DNA of 35,950 bases, taken from the NCBI GenBank assembly GCA_964407855.1, contig CAYOXI010000020.1:1-35950 (forward strand), given 5' to 3'. Positions 8,775 to 16,058 of this stretch are shown here, one piece after another (the stretch's first letter is position 1; the number at the start of each line of letters is the position of its first letter). The notes under the pieces are model-generated. The model had not been told where the DNA came from and searched no databases. It saw only the letters and a program-made list of their open reading frames with translations. The DNA is from SHZI01 sp964407855 (GTDB taxonomy: Bacteria > Pseudomonadota > Gammaproteobacteria > Steroidobacterales > GCA-2729495). Both the position numbers and the translations under genes were made by a program.

Positions 8775-9488
8775 ATGTCAACCAGCGGGGACAGGGAAGC
8801 TGAGCGTATCCGGAATGCCTACGGTCGCCGGACCCGGACCTACGAAGCCACGGATCCGGCAGTACTGCTGCCTCGCCAGGAACTGGAGCGGCGCCTGGCC
8901 CGCCTGCTCCGGCAGCGCAGTCCGGTACCAGTTGCCGAGTGCGGACTTCTGGAAGTGGGTTGCGGGGCAGGTGGCAATCTGCTCAGCCTGCTGCGCCTGG
9001 GATTCCAGCCTGAACATCTGGTGGGGAACGAACTGCTCCCTGATCGACTCCGGGCGGCGCGGCGTGTGTTGCCGGCGCAGCTCGAACTGGTAGCCGGGGA
9101 CGGCGCCGAAGCGGCTCTTGGCAACCGGCGTTTCCATCTCGTGCTGGCCGCGGTCGTCTTCAGCTCGATCCTCGACGATGGTGTCCAGGAGCGCCTCGCG
9201 CGGCGAATGTGGGACCTGGTTCTCCCCGGTGGGGCTGTGGTCTGGTATGACTTCGTCTATGACAATCCCCGCAACCCGGATGTACGCGGCGTGAACCTGC
9301 AGCGCGTACGCCACCTTTTCCCCGGCGCCAGCTGCCACAGCCAGCGCGTCACGCTCGCGCCCCCGCTGGCACGGGCGGTCACCAGGGTGCACCCGGGACT
9401 CTATGGGCCCTGCAACTGGTTGCCCCTCCTGCGCACGCACCTGCTCTGCTGGCTCGGCAAGCCCGCGGAGCAAGGGCCACCATCATGA
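8775..9488 (+). CDS. SAM-dependent methyltransferase
   Basis: This 237-residue class I methyltransferase carries the SAM-binding motif LLEVGCGAGGNLLSLLRLG (about residues 58-76), a following acidic position in VGNELLPDRL, and VAGDGAEAAL as the motif II region. The frame is open further upstream, but the ATG at 8775 lies just after the stop of the preceding gene and gives a normal N-terminus (MSTSGDREAERIRNAYGRR). The stop overlaps the ATG of the aminotransferase by 4 bases. In this setting it likely methylates a sugar of the polysaccharide or its end, but the substrate cannot be deduced. Confidence 0.83.
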   Translation: MSTSGDREAERIRNAYGRRTRTYEATDPAVLLPRQELERRLARLLRQRSPVPVAECGLLEVGCGAGGNLLSLLRLGFQPEHLVGNELLPDRLRAARRVLPAQLELVAGDGAEAALGNRRFHLVLAAVVFSSILDDGVQERLARRMWDLVLPGGAVVWYDFVYDNPRNPDVRGVNLQRVRHLFPGASCHSQRVTLAPPLARAVTRVHPGLYGPCNWLPLLRTHLLCWLGKPAEQGPPS

Positions 9489-10666
9489 CGGGTCCCGTGC
9501 CGCTGCCTTTTGCCCTGCCCGAGATCGGGGAGGAGGAGATTGCCGAGGTCGTCGACACACTGCGCTCGGGCTGGCTCAGTACCGGACCCAAGGCAAGGGC
9601 CTTTGAAGCGGCGTTTGCCGACTTTATCGGTGGTGGCGTGACGGCCATCAGTGTCAATTCGGCCACGGCCGGGCTCCACCTGGCGCTGGAGGCGCTGGGT
9701 ATCGGTCCCGGCGACAAGGTGCTGACGACGCCGTACACCTTCACGGCGACTGCCGAGGTCATCCGCTATCTGGGTGCCGACCCGGTCTTCGCTGACATCG
9801 ATCCCCACACGCTGAACCTGTCACCTGAGCATGCGGCCGAAGCACTACGCAAGGATCCGGCGATCCGCGCCATCATTCCCGTGCATTTCGCCGGCCAGGC
9901 CTGCGACATGTCGGCCCTGTCCGCGCTCGCAGATGACTACGGGCTGCCTGTCCTGGAGGATGCAGCCCACGCCCTGCCGACCACCTCGGGCGGGCGAATG
10001 ATCGGCACCCTGTCGCAGGCCACGGTCTTCAGTTTCTATGCGACCAAGACCATCACGACCGGGGAGGGCGGCATGGTGGTCAGCAAGGATCCGGATCTGC
10101 TGGCCCGCAGCCGGGTAATGCGACTGCACGGTATCAGCCGGGACGTGTTCGACCGCTACCAGTCAACCGCATCCAGCTGGTACTACGAAGTAGTGGCGCC
10201 GGGCTACAAGTACAACATGCCGGACATGGCTGCAGCGGTCGGCATCCATCAACTGCGCAAGGCCCGCCGCTTCCAGGCGCGGCGCCAGGAAATCGCGCAC
10301 GCCTATGCTCAGGCCCTGGTCGACCTTCCGCTCCGCCTGCCGACAGTAGTGCGGCCGGAAGACCTCCACGCCTGGCACCTCTATGTGATACAGCTCGACC
10401 TGGCACGACTGCGCATCGGCCGGGACAGGTGCATCGAGCTGCTGGCCGCCGAGGGCATCGCTACCAGCGTCCACTTCATTCCGCTGCATCTCCAGCCTTA
10501 CTGGCGCGACCGCTATGGCTACCAGCCGGACGATTTTCCCCGGGCACGGGCCGCCTACGAGCGCGCCATCAGCCTGCCGATCTACACCCGGATGACGGAC
10601 AGCGATGTGGCCCGCGTCATCGGGACGCTACGCCGCGTGCTGCTGGAAAACCTGGCGCCATGCTGA
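9485..10666 (+). CDS. DegT/DnrJ/EryC1-family sugar aminotransferase
   Basis: This 393-residue PLP-dependent aminotransferase of the DegT/DnrJ/EryC1/StrS family converts a keto sugar nucleotide to the amino sugar. The N-terminal pattern RSGWLSTGPKARAFE, the segment VEDAAHALP-like (LEDAAHALPTTSGG), and SFYATKTITTGEGGMVV with the PLP lysine at about residue 188 are all present and intact. A C-terminal HFIPLHLQPYWRDRYGY stretch is typical too. Length is normal. It is followed by a phosphoglycosyl transferase and a 4,6-dehydratase, which matches the PglE-PglC-PglF logic for making a 4-amino-4,6-dideoxy sugar. Its 3' end overlaps the next start by 7 bases. Confidence 0.92.
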   Translation: MTGPVPLPFALPEIGEEEIAEVVDTLRSGWLSTGPKARAFEAAFADFIGGGVTAISVNSATAGLHLALEALGIGPGDKVLTTPYTFTATAEVIRYLGADPVFADIDPHTLNLSPEHAAEALRKDPAIRAIIPVHFAGQACDMSALSALADDYGLPVLEDAAHALPTTSGGRMIGTLSQATVFSFYATKTITTGEGGMVVSKDPDLLARSRVMRLHGISRDVFDRYQSTASSWYYEVVAPGYKYNMPDMAAAVGIHQLRKARRFQARRQEIAHAYAQALVDLPLRLPTVVRPEDLHAWHLYVIQLDLARLRIGRDRCIELLAAEGIATSVHFIPLHLQPYWRDRYGYQPDDFPRARAAYERAISLPIYTRMTDSDVARVIGTLRRVLLENLAPC

Positions 10667-11304
10667 AGCGGGGCGCCGACGTGCTGCTGGCCACCTGCGG
10701 ACTGCTCCTGCTGGCGCCACTGCTGTTCATACTTGCGCTGCTGGTGAGGCTGACCAGCCCCGGGCCCGTGATCTTTCGCCAGCAACGGGTCGGCCGGGGT
10801 GGCGAATCTTTCGAGATCCTGAAGTTCCGCACGATGCGGCATGCCCCGGCAGGCAGTGGAGCATTGATCACCTCGGGTTCGGACCCGCGCATTACCCGGG
10901 TCGGCGCCATCCTGCGACGCTTCAAGCTGGATGAGCTGCCGCAACTGGTCAATGTGCTGCGCGGGGAGATGAGCCTGGTCGGTCCCCGTCCGGAGGTGCC
11001 CCGTTATGTGGCGTTATATCCGCCCGAACTGCGCCAGCTGGTTCTTTCGGTCCGGCCCGGTCTCACCGATGAGGCCGCGATCCTGTTCCGGGACGAGGAG
11101 CGGCTGCTGGCCCTGGCACCGGATCCCGAGCAGTACTACATCGAGGAGATCCTGCCCCGGAAACTGGCTCTCTACGCAGCGTACGCGCGTGGTCATTCAC
11201 TGGCCGGGGACCTGGGCATCATCCGGCGTACCATCGCCCGGATCCTGGGGGCTGGACAGGATGTCGCCGGGGAGCCGGGATTCCGCGGGAGAACTCAGTC
11301 CTGA
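10660..11304 (+). CDS. Short (PglC-type) phosphoglycosyl transferase
   Basis: This 214-residue sugar transferase starts polysaccharide synthesis by moving a phosphosugar from a nucleotide donor to undecaprenyl phosphate. It has only the core domain: one re-entrant N-terminal hydrophobic stretch (LLATCGLLLLAPLLFILALL), VIFRQQRVGRGGESFEILKF, the catalytic Asp-Glu in FKLDELPQL, and LVGPRPEVPRY. The extra membrane domain of WbaP/WcaJ enzymes is absent. The ATG at 10660 overlaps the aminotransferase stop and gives the expected start MLKRGADVLL. The frame is open upstream but encodes nothing family-like. Donor identity is inferred from the neighbours. Confidence 0.92.
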   Translation: MLKRGADVLLATCGLLLLAPLLFILALLVRLTSPGPVIFRQQRVGRGGESFEILKFRTMRHAPAGSGALITSGSDPRITRVGAILRRFKLDELPQLVNVLRGEMSLVGPRPEVPRYVALYPPELRQLVLSVRPGLTDEAAILFRDEERLLALAPDPEQYYIEEILPRKLALYAAYARGHSLAGDLGIIRRTIARILGAGQDVAGEPGFRGRTQS

Positions 11305-11428
11305 GGGCGACGGTTTCGTGAACTGCGTCTCCCCCTTGCGGTTGCCCTGCCCGCGTCCGAAAACCAGATTCAATTTCCCTGCCGCAATGCCGACACCCCA
11401 GGTATCCGGGCAAGCACATCAAGAATCG

Positions 11429-11442
11429 CGTGGCTCGCCACG
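11429..11442. repeat. Short inverted repeat upstream of the dehydratase gene
   Basis: CGTGGC and GCCACG flank a TC centre, in the 174-base space between the phosphoglycosyl transferase and the dehydratase. There is no T-run, so it is a poor terminator. It could be a small hairpin or binding site, or chance. Nothing else was recognised in that space apart from a GGGGAG ribosome site before 11479. Confidence 0.25.
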
Positions 11443-11478
11443 GCTTGCTGGTCACAACACCTCGGGGAGTGCGGCTGG

Positions 11479-13452
11479 ATGACCACCGGTGGACTACGTG
11501 CGCGGCTCGTTGACCTGCCCCGGAGGGCAAAGCAGGCAATCCTGGTCGCTGGGGATATGCTGATTCTGGCTGCAGCCTTCGCGGCAGCCCTTGGCATCTT
11601 CCTGCACCAGGTTCCGGTCAGCTTCCAGGACACCTGGGCCCCGCTCGCGCTGGCAATCATGATTGCCATTCCGCTGTTCGCCCGTGCCGGGTTCTATGCG
11701 GCCATCATCCGCTTCACGGACACCCGCCTGCCCCTGGCAACGCTGGTCTGCATGTCGCTGGTCGTACTGGTCGTGGAAGCCGCCGGGACCATCACCGGCC
11801 ACCCGGCCTTCCGGGTGCCCCGGCAGGTACTGCTTGTGTTCGGGGCATTCGCGATGCTCGGGATCCTCGGCAGCCGCCTGCTGATGCGCGCCTGGCTTGT
11901 CGGCCACGGAGACGGGATGGGACGCGAGCCGGTCATCATCTATGGCGCTGGTAACGCCGGAGCCCGACTGCTGGCTGCGCTGGCACAGGGCAACAGCCTG
12001 CGTGTGGTTGCCATCGTGGATGACAACCCGCTGATGCACGGCCGTACCATGGGCGGCGTCCGCGTCTGGGCGCCCGGAGAATTGACGCGGCTTGCAGGGG
12101 AATCCGGCAGTCGCCGCGTGCTGCTCGCGTTGCCCTCTGCATCGCGCTTCCGGCGTCAGCAGGTGATTAACCGCCTGGCGGACCTGCCAGTTCATGTCCA
12201 GACGATCCCGGATATCACGGACCTTGTGAACGGGGCGGCGCGCGTGGATGACCTGCAGGACGTGGAGGCCGTCGACCTGCTGGGGCGGGATCCGGTGCCA
12301 CCGAATGAGGCACTGCTGGCGCGCTGTATCCGGGGCAAGTGCGTGATGGTCACCGGTGCCGGGGGGTCCATCGGTTCGGAGTTGTGTCGCCAGATCATTG
12401 CGCTCGGGCCCCGGCGGCTGGTGCTTTTCGAACTGTCCGAACTGGCGCTCTACAACATCGAGCACGAGCTGCGCAGCCGACTGGCAGCCAGTCCCGGGTT
12501 TGAGGTCGAGGTGGTGGCATTGCTTGGCTCGGTCCATCACCGGGAGCGTGTGCGCGGAGTCATGCAGGCCTTCGCGATCCAGACGGTCTATCACGCGGCT
12601 GCCTACAAGCATGTACCCATCGTCGAGCTCAACATGGTGGAGGGGATCCACAACAACATCATCGGCACGTGGTATGCAGCGGAGGCCGCGCTGGAGGCGG
12701 GTGTCGAGACCTTTGTACTGGTCTCCACCGACAAGGCTGTCTCCCCGGTCAATGTGATGGGCGCGACCAAACGCTTCGCCGAACTGGTGCTGCAGGGCAT
12801 GGCCCAGCGGGTTTCGCAGACCCGGTTCTGCATGGTCAGGTTCGGCAATGTGCTGGAGTCGTCCGGATCCGTGGTGCCCCTGTTCCGCAAGCAGATCCGC
12901 CGGGGTGGGCCCGTGACGGTGACCGACCCGGAGGTCATCCGCTACTTCATGACCATCCCCGAGGCGGCCCAGCTGGTGATCCAGGCAGGTTCGATGGGGC
13001 GGGGCGGTGACGTGTTCGTGCTCGACATGGGTGAGCCCGTGCGCATCGACGACCTGGCCCGACGGATGATCCGGCTGATGGGACTGACAGTGCGGGACGG
13101 AGAGCACCCCGAGGGTGATATCGCCATCGAATATTCCGGGCTCCGCCAGGGTGAAAAGCTCTTCGAGGAGCTGTTGATTGGCACCAACGTGACGCGGACC
13201 GAGCACCCGATGATCCTGCGGGCGGTCGAGGAGTGCCTCAGCTGGGAACAGACGGAAGCCTACCTCGGCAGGTTCCTGCAGGCTGCCAATGCCTTCGACT
13301 GCGAACGCACCTCCGCCCTGCTGCTGGAGGCGGTGGCGGGCTACCGGCCGAGCGGGGAGGCCATCCAGGACCTGGTCTGGCATGCCCGCCGGGGAAAGGT
13401 GCCGGACAACGTCGTGTCGTTGCCGGTGCGTCCGTCGGCTAGCGCCGGGTGA
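11479..13452 (+). CDS. WbpM/PglF-type nucleoside-diphosphate-sugar 4,6-dehydratase
   Basis: This 657-residue membrane-anchored SDR enzyme of the CapD/WbpM/PglF group makes the 4-keto-6-deoxy sugar nucleotide, usually from UDP-GlcNAc. About four N-terminal helices (residues 15-140) precede a first Rossmann-like domain (VIIYGAGNAGARLLAAL, about 152-168). The catalytic SDR domain follows with VTGAGGSIGSELCRQI (about 290-306), YHAAAYKHVPIVE and VSTDKAVSPVNVMGATKR. The usual YxxxK is MxxxK here, as known for the large WbpM-type members, so this is normal for the subfamily. The gene ends 14 bases inside the convergent downstream gene. Together with the DegT aminotransferase it would give a 4-amino-4,6-dideoxy sugar. 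Confidence 0.92.
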   Translation: MTTGGLRARLVDLPRRAKQAILVAGDMLILAAAFAAALGIFLHQVPVSFQDTWAPLALAIMIAIPLFARAGFYAAIIRFTDTRLPLATLVCMSLVVLVVEAAGTITGHPAFRVPRQVLLVFGAFAMLGILGSRLLMRAWLVGHGDGMGREPVIIYGAGNAGARLLAALAQGNSLRVVAIVDDNPLMHGRTMGGVRVWAPGELTRLAGESGSRRVLLALPSASRFRRQQVINRLADLPVHVQTIPDITDLVNGAARVDDLQDVEAVDLLGRDPVPPNEALLARCIRGKCVMVTGAGGSIGSELCRQIIALGPRRLVLFELSELALYNIEHELRSRLAASPGFEVEVVALLGSVHHRERVRGVMQAFAIQTVYHAAAYKHVPIVELNMVEGIHNNIIGTWYAAEAALEAGVETFVLVSTDKAVSPVNVMGATKRFAELVLQGMAQRVSQTRFCMVRFGNVLESSGSVVPLFRKQIRRGGPVTVTDPEVIRYFMTIPEAAQLVIQAGSMGRGGDVFVLDMGEPVRIDDLARRMIRLMGLTVRDGEHPEGDIAIEYSGLRQGEKLFEELLIGTNVTRTEHPMILRAVEECLSWEQTEAYLGRFLQAANAFDCERTSALLLEAVAGYRPSGEAIQDLVWHARRGKVPDNVVSLPVRPSASAG

Positions 13453-14482
13453 AGCTGCCTTTGTCGGTCAGGCTGCGGACAACCCCGGCGAAGACCTCAC
13501 CGGTCCCGGCATCGTCCATGGGCGGCTGGTTCTTCGGCCAGACGGGCGTCGCGTAGATCCGCTGGTAGATTTCCGTGCGCAGATAGGGCAGCCAGTTCTG
13601 GAAGCGTGCCGTCTGCCGATAGTGGCGCAGGGCATCGATGTTGATCTCCGAGGCCACATAGCAGTCGTCGACGACAGTGCTCTGGGCCAGCACCTCGCCC
13701 TTGTAGCCGACGAGCATCGAGCGCCCACCCAGCGCGCCCCCGATCACGGTAGGCGGGTTGCCCGGCATGATCAGCGAACCACAATTCGGGGCGACCAGGT
13801 AGGCCGTGTTGTCCAGCGCCCGGGCCCGGTTCTGGACTTCCCAGATTTCCCGGGACACCCAGGGCTCCGGCAGCGAGCCCCGGTAGAGGATTTCCGCTCC
13901 GTTCAGTGCAAAGCCCCGGTAGCTCTCCGGGAAGGAGCCTTCCACGCCGACACTGCCACCGATATTGCCGATCTCCGTTCGCGCGACGGGAAAAAAGGCC
14001 TCGAGCGTGTCGCCGTTGGTCTTGATCCAGTCGTCATACACGTCGTGAGGCGTGGTCGAGTGCTCGACGAACAGCACCACGTTCTTGCGGTGCCGGTAGA
14101 TAACCTGTCCGGCCGGATCCAGGATGAAGACGGTATTGAAAAACCGGTCGGGGTATTCCGGCAGCTTCTCCTTGAGCTGGGCGAGGAGAAAAATTCCGTG
14201 CTGGCGCGCCTTGCCGGCAAGGAACTCGGTTTCCGGACCCGGGATCTCGGCCGCCATTGTCGCCGCATACTCGGCGGAGGACAGGTGGAGGATCTCGTCG
14301 GCGAAGCCCTGGATGCAGCCCTCGCCCAGAGCCACCAGTCGCACCGGCAGTTCCAGGGAACAGATATGGCAGACCAGGTCCACCATGTTGCCGATGTGGG
14401 TCAGGTTGCGTTCCACCTCGCTACGACTGGCACAGTGGCGGACCGTGGTCTGCAGCGCTACGGCGATATAGGGGTCGATCAT
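13439..14482 (-). CDS. Amidase/nitrilase-superfamily protein lacking the catalytic cysteine
   Basis: This 347-residue protein has the fold signatures of the carbon-nitrogen hydrolase superfamily, closest by eye to aliphatic amidase/formamidase. The Glu (E54 in ALGEGCIQGF) and Lys (K133 in YRHRKNVVLF) of the catalytic triad are visible. At the nucleophile position the usual CxEGxxPE reads GVEGSFPE, so the Cys is Gly179 (codon GGC, bases 13948-13946). GAEILYRGS and ARALDNTAYLVAPNCGS match the later family motifs. Either the protein is catalytically dead, or it does other chemistry, or one base is wrong (GGC versus TGC). The ATG at 14482 overlaps the upstream decarboxylase stop by one base (TGATG), so the two are coupled. 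An open frame continues upstream of this ATG but it lies within the decarboxylase gene. Confidence 0.85.
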   Translation of the reverse strand: MIDPYIAVALQTTVRHCASRSEVERNLTHIGNMVDLVCHICSLELPVRLVALGEGCIQGFADEILHLSSAEYAATMAAEIPGPETEFLAGKARQHGIFLLAQLKEKLPEYPDRFFNTVFILDPAGQVIYRHRKNVVLFVEHSTTPHDVYDDWIKTNGDTLEAFFPVARTEIGNIGGSVGVEGSFPESYRGFALNGAEILYRGSLPEPWVSREIWEVQNRARALDNTAYLVAPNCGSLIMPGNPPTVIGGALGGRSMLVGYKGEVLAQSTVVDDCYVASEINIDALRHYRQTARFQNWLPYLRTEIYQRIYATPVWPKNQPPMDDAGTGEVFAGVVRSLTDKGSFTRR

Positions 14483-15891
14483 CAGGCTGCCGACTGCCGT
14501 TTCAGGTAGTCCTCCAGTTTGACCTGTGCGGCACCGGGGATCAGCGGCCGCTTGAGCTTTTCCCGGTCCTCCATGTCCATCGTACCGTCGACGCCCAGGC
14601 GCAACGAGCCCCGGCCGTCCTTGGCGCAGCGCTCGAGTTCCCAGCTTTCCACGTTGGGGAAGACCATGAATTTGCTGGCTTCGGCCATGCGCGTCCACAC
14701 CGCCCATTCGACATCGCCCATGTCGTGCACGTTGACGTCGTCATCCACGACGATGATGCGCTTGGTGATCCGGTTTACGGGGAAGAAGCCGCCTGCAGCC
14801 TGGAATACTGCCTCGATCAGGGCCCGCGGCTCGGCATCAGAGGTCTTGCGGATGGACAGCACCAGATGGAGCATGGAACCGAGGCGCGGATCGAGGAAGA
14901 CATTGATGTCCACGATGTTCGGGAACTGCTTGCGCAGGGCCGCGGCCAGCGTGGTCTGGATCGACCAGGTCGCAATGGCGCCCAGCGTGTTGTGCTCCGG
15001 ATTGCGACCGGCGAGGATCGTGTAGACCATTGCGTCCCGCCGGTGGGTGATGGCGGAGACCTCGCTGACGGGCGCGGTCTCCGGGCCATACTGGCCGGCA
15101 AACTCGCCGAGGATGTTCTCGATCTTGCGGGAGAAGTCGACGCGGCACTCCAGCACCATCTCCGCCTGGGCGGGCACCGGCAGATCGCAGGTCCGGGCCT
15201 GAACCATCTCGATGGGTTCGCCCTTGAGGGCCCCGGCGACCTCCAGTTCACAGTGATCGGGGGGCAGCTTGCAGGAGGCTGCCATCAGCAGCGCCGGATC
15301 CACGCCCAGTGCGAGCACGATGTGCATGGGCTCCCCGGCCTTCTCGGCGTGCTGGTAGAAGCGCCTGAGGTCCGACAGGGAGCTGGCATTGATGGCCAGG
15401 ATCTGCCGGCCGAGGATCAGGGTCCGGTAGATGCCCACATTGAGCTTCCCGGTACGGGGATTGCGGGCAATGCCGACGGCCGCCGTGATGAAGGGACCGG
15501 TATCCAGCTCGAAGTAGGTGGGCACGGGCAGGTCGGCAAGGTTCACCTGGTCGCCGGTCAGTACCACCTCATGCACGGGCCCCGTATCGACGGTGACCGG
15601 GAGGATGCCCCGCGCCTTGGCCGCTTCGATCCTCGCGTCCAGTTCCTTCTGCCCGAAAGGCTCTCCTGGTGGTGAGCCGAGTGCCCACCCATAGCACTCG
15701 ATACGGTTCAGCAGGCCGCCAATGACGGGGAAGCGGGCCCCCTGCACGTTCTCAAACAGGAAAGCCCGCCGCTGCCGGTCGATCTGCTCCATCACGGCGG
15801 GCATTTCAAAGCGGGGGTCGACCGGACGGCTGACCCGGTGCAGTTCACCCCGGTCCTCCAGGAGTCGCACGAGGCTGCGGAAATCGGGCAC
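14482..15891 (-). CDS. UbiD-family decarboxylase
   Basis: This is a roughly 469-residue member of the UbiD family, prenylated-FMN enzymes that reversibly (de)carboxylate aromatic or unsaturated acids. It starts VPDFRSLVRLLEDRGELHRV and contains FENVQGARFPVIGGLL, LNVGIYRTLILGRQ, ELEVAGALKGEPIEMV and VNRITKRIIVVDDDVNVHD, in the order and spacing usual for the family. I chose the GTG at 15891 because AGGAG lies 8 bases upstream; the in-frame GTG at 15897 would leave only 2. No UbiX flavin prenyltransferase gene is in the window, so the cofactor would have to come from elsewhere. The next gene is translationally coupled. The substrate is unknown, and a ubiquinone role has no contextual support. 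Confidence 0.9.
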   Translation of the reverse strand: MPDFRSLVRLLEDRGELHRVSRPVDPRFEMPAVMEQIDRQRRAFLFENVQGARFPVIGGLLNRIECYGWALGSPPGEPFGQKELDARIEAAKARGILPVTVDTGPVHEVVLTGDQVNLADLPVPTYFELDTGPFITAAVGIARNPRTGKLNVGIYRTLILGRQILAINASSLSDLRRFYQHAEKAGEPMHIVLALGVDPALLMAASCKLPPDHCELEVAGALKGEPIEMVQARTCDLPVPAQAEMVLECRVDFSRKIENILGEFAGQYGPETAPVSEVSAITHRRDAMVYTILAGRNPEHNTLGAIATWSIQTTLAAALRKQFPNIVDINVFLDPRLGSMLHLVLSIRKTSDAEPRALIEAVFQAAGGFFPVNRITKRIIVVDDDVNVHDMGDVEWAVWTRMAEASKFMVFPNVESWELERCAKDGRGSLRLGVDGTMDMEDREKLKRPLIPGAAQVKLEDYLKRQSAA

Positions 15892-16058
15892 GGTCACGTC
15901 TCCTGACAAAGTGGCAGCCGGGCTGCAGCCTGGCCGTCTGGCCATTGTAGGTCAGCCGGGTGAGATGGCCGCTGCCTCGCGGTGCCATGTCCACAGGCCG
16001 GGTGCCGAGCGGAACACCGGCACGGTGAGGCGGGCGCGGCTGTGCTGTAATCGCGGCG
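15892..16058. promoter_or_regulatory. Divergent intergenic region between decarboxylase and cyclase genes
   Basis: This 167-base space lies between divergently transcribed genes, so it should contain promoters for both. I found the decarboxylase ribosome site (AGGAG at 15904-15900 on the minus strand) but no clear -35/-10 pair for either direction. Confidence 0.3.

Noticed and set aside
11429..11442. Intrinsic terminator after the phosphoglycosyl transferase gene
   Set aside because: The stem is only six bases with a two-base centre and no following T-run; kept only as a short inverted repeat.
12724..12775. Inactivating loss of the SDR tyrosine in the dehydratase
   Set aside because: Met in place of Tyr in the MxxxK motif is normal for large WbpM-type enzymes and is not evidence of a broken gene.
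11494..13383. Long open frame on the minus strand opposite the dehydratase gene
   Set aside because: Its translation is His/Gln/Arg-rich with no recognisable domain, and it mirrors a well-supported gene; long antisense frames are expected in GC-rich DNA.
13289..15675. Two long plus-strand open frames across the amidase and decarboxylase genes
   Set aside because: The minus-strand frames show clear family motifs and coupled starts; the plus-strand translations show none.
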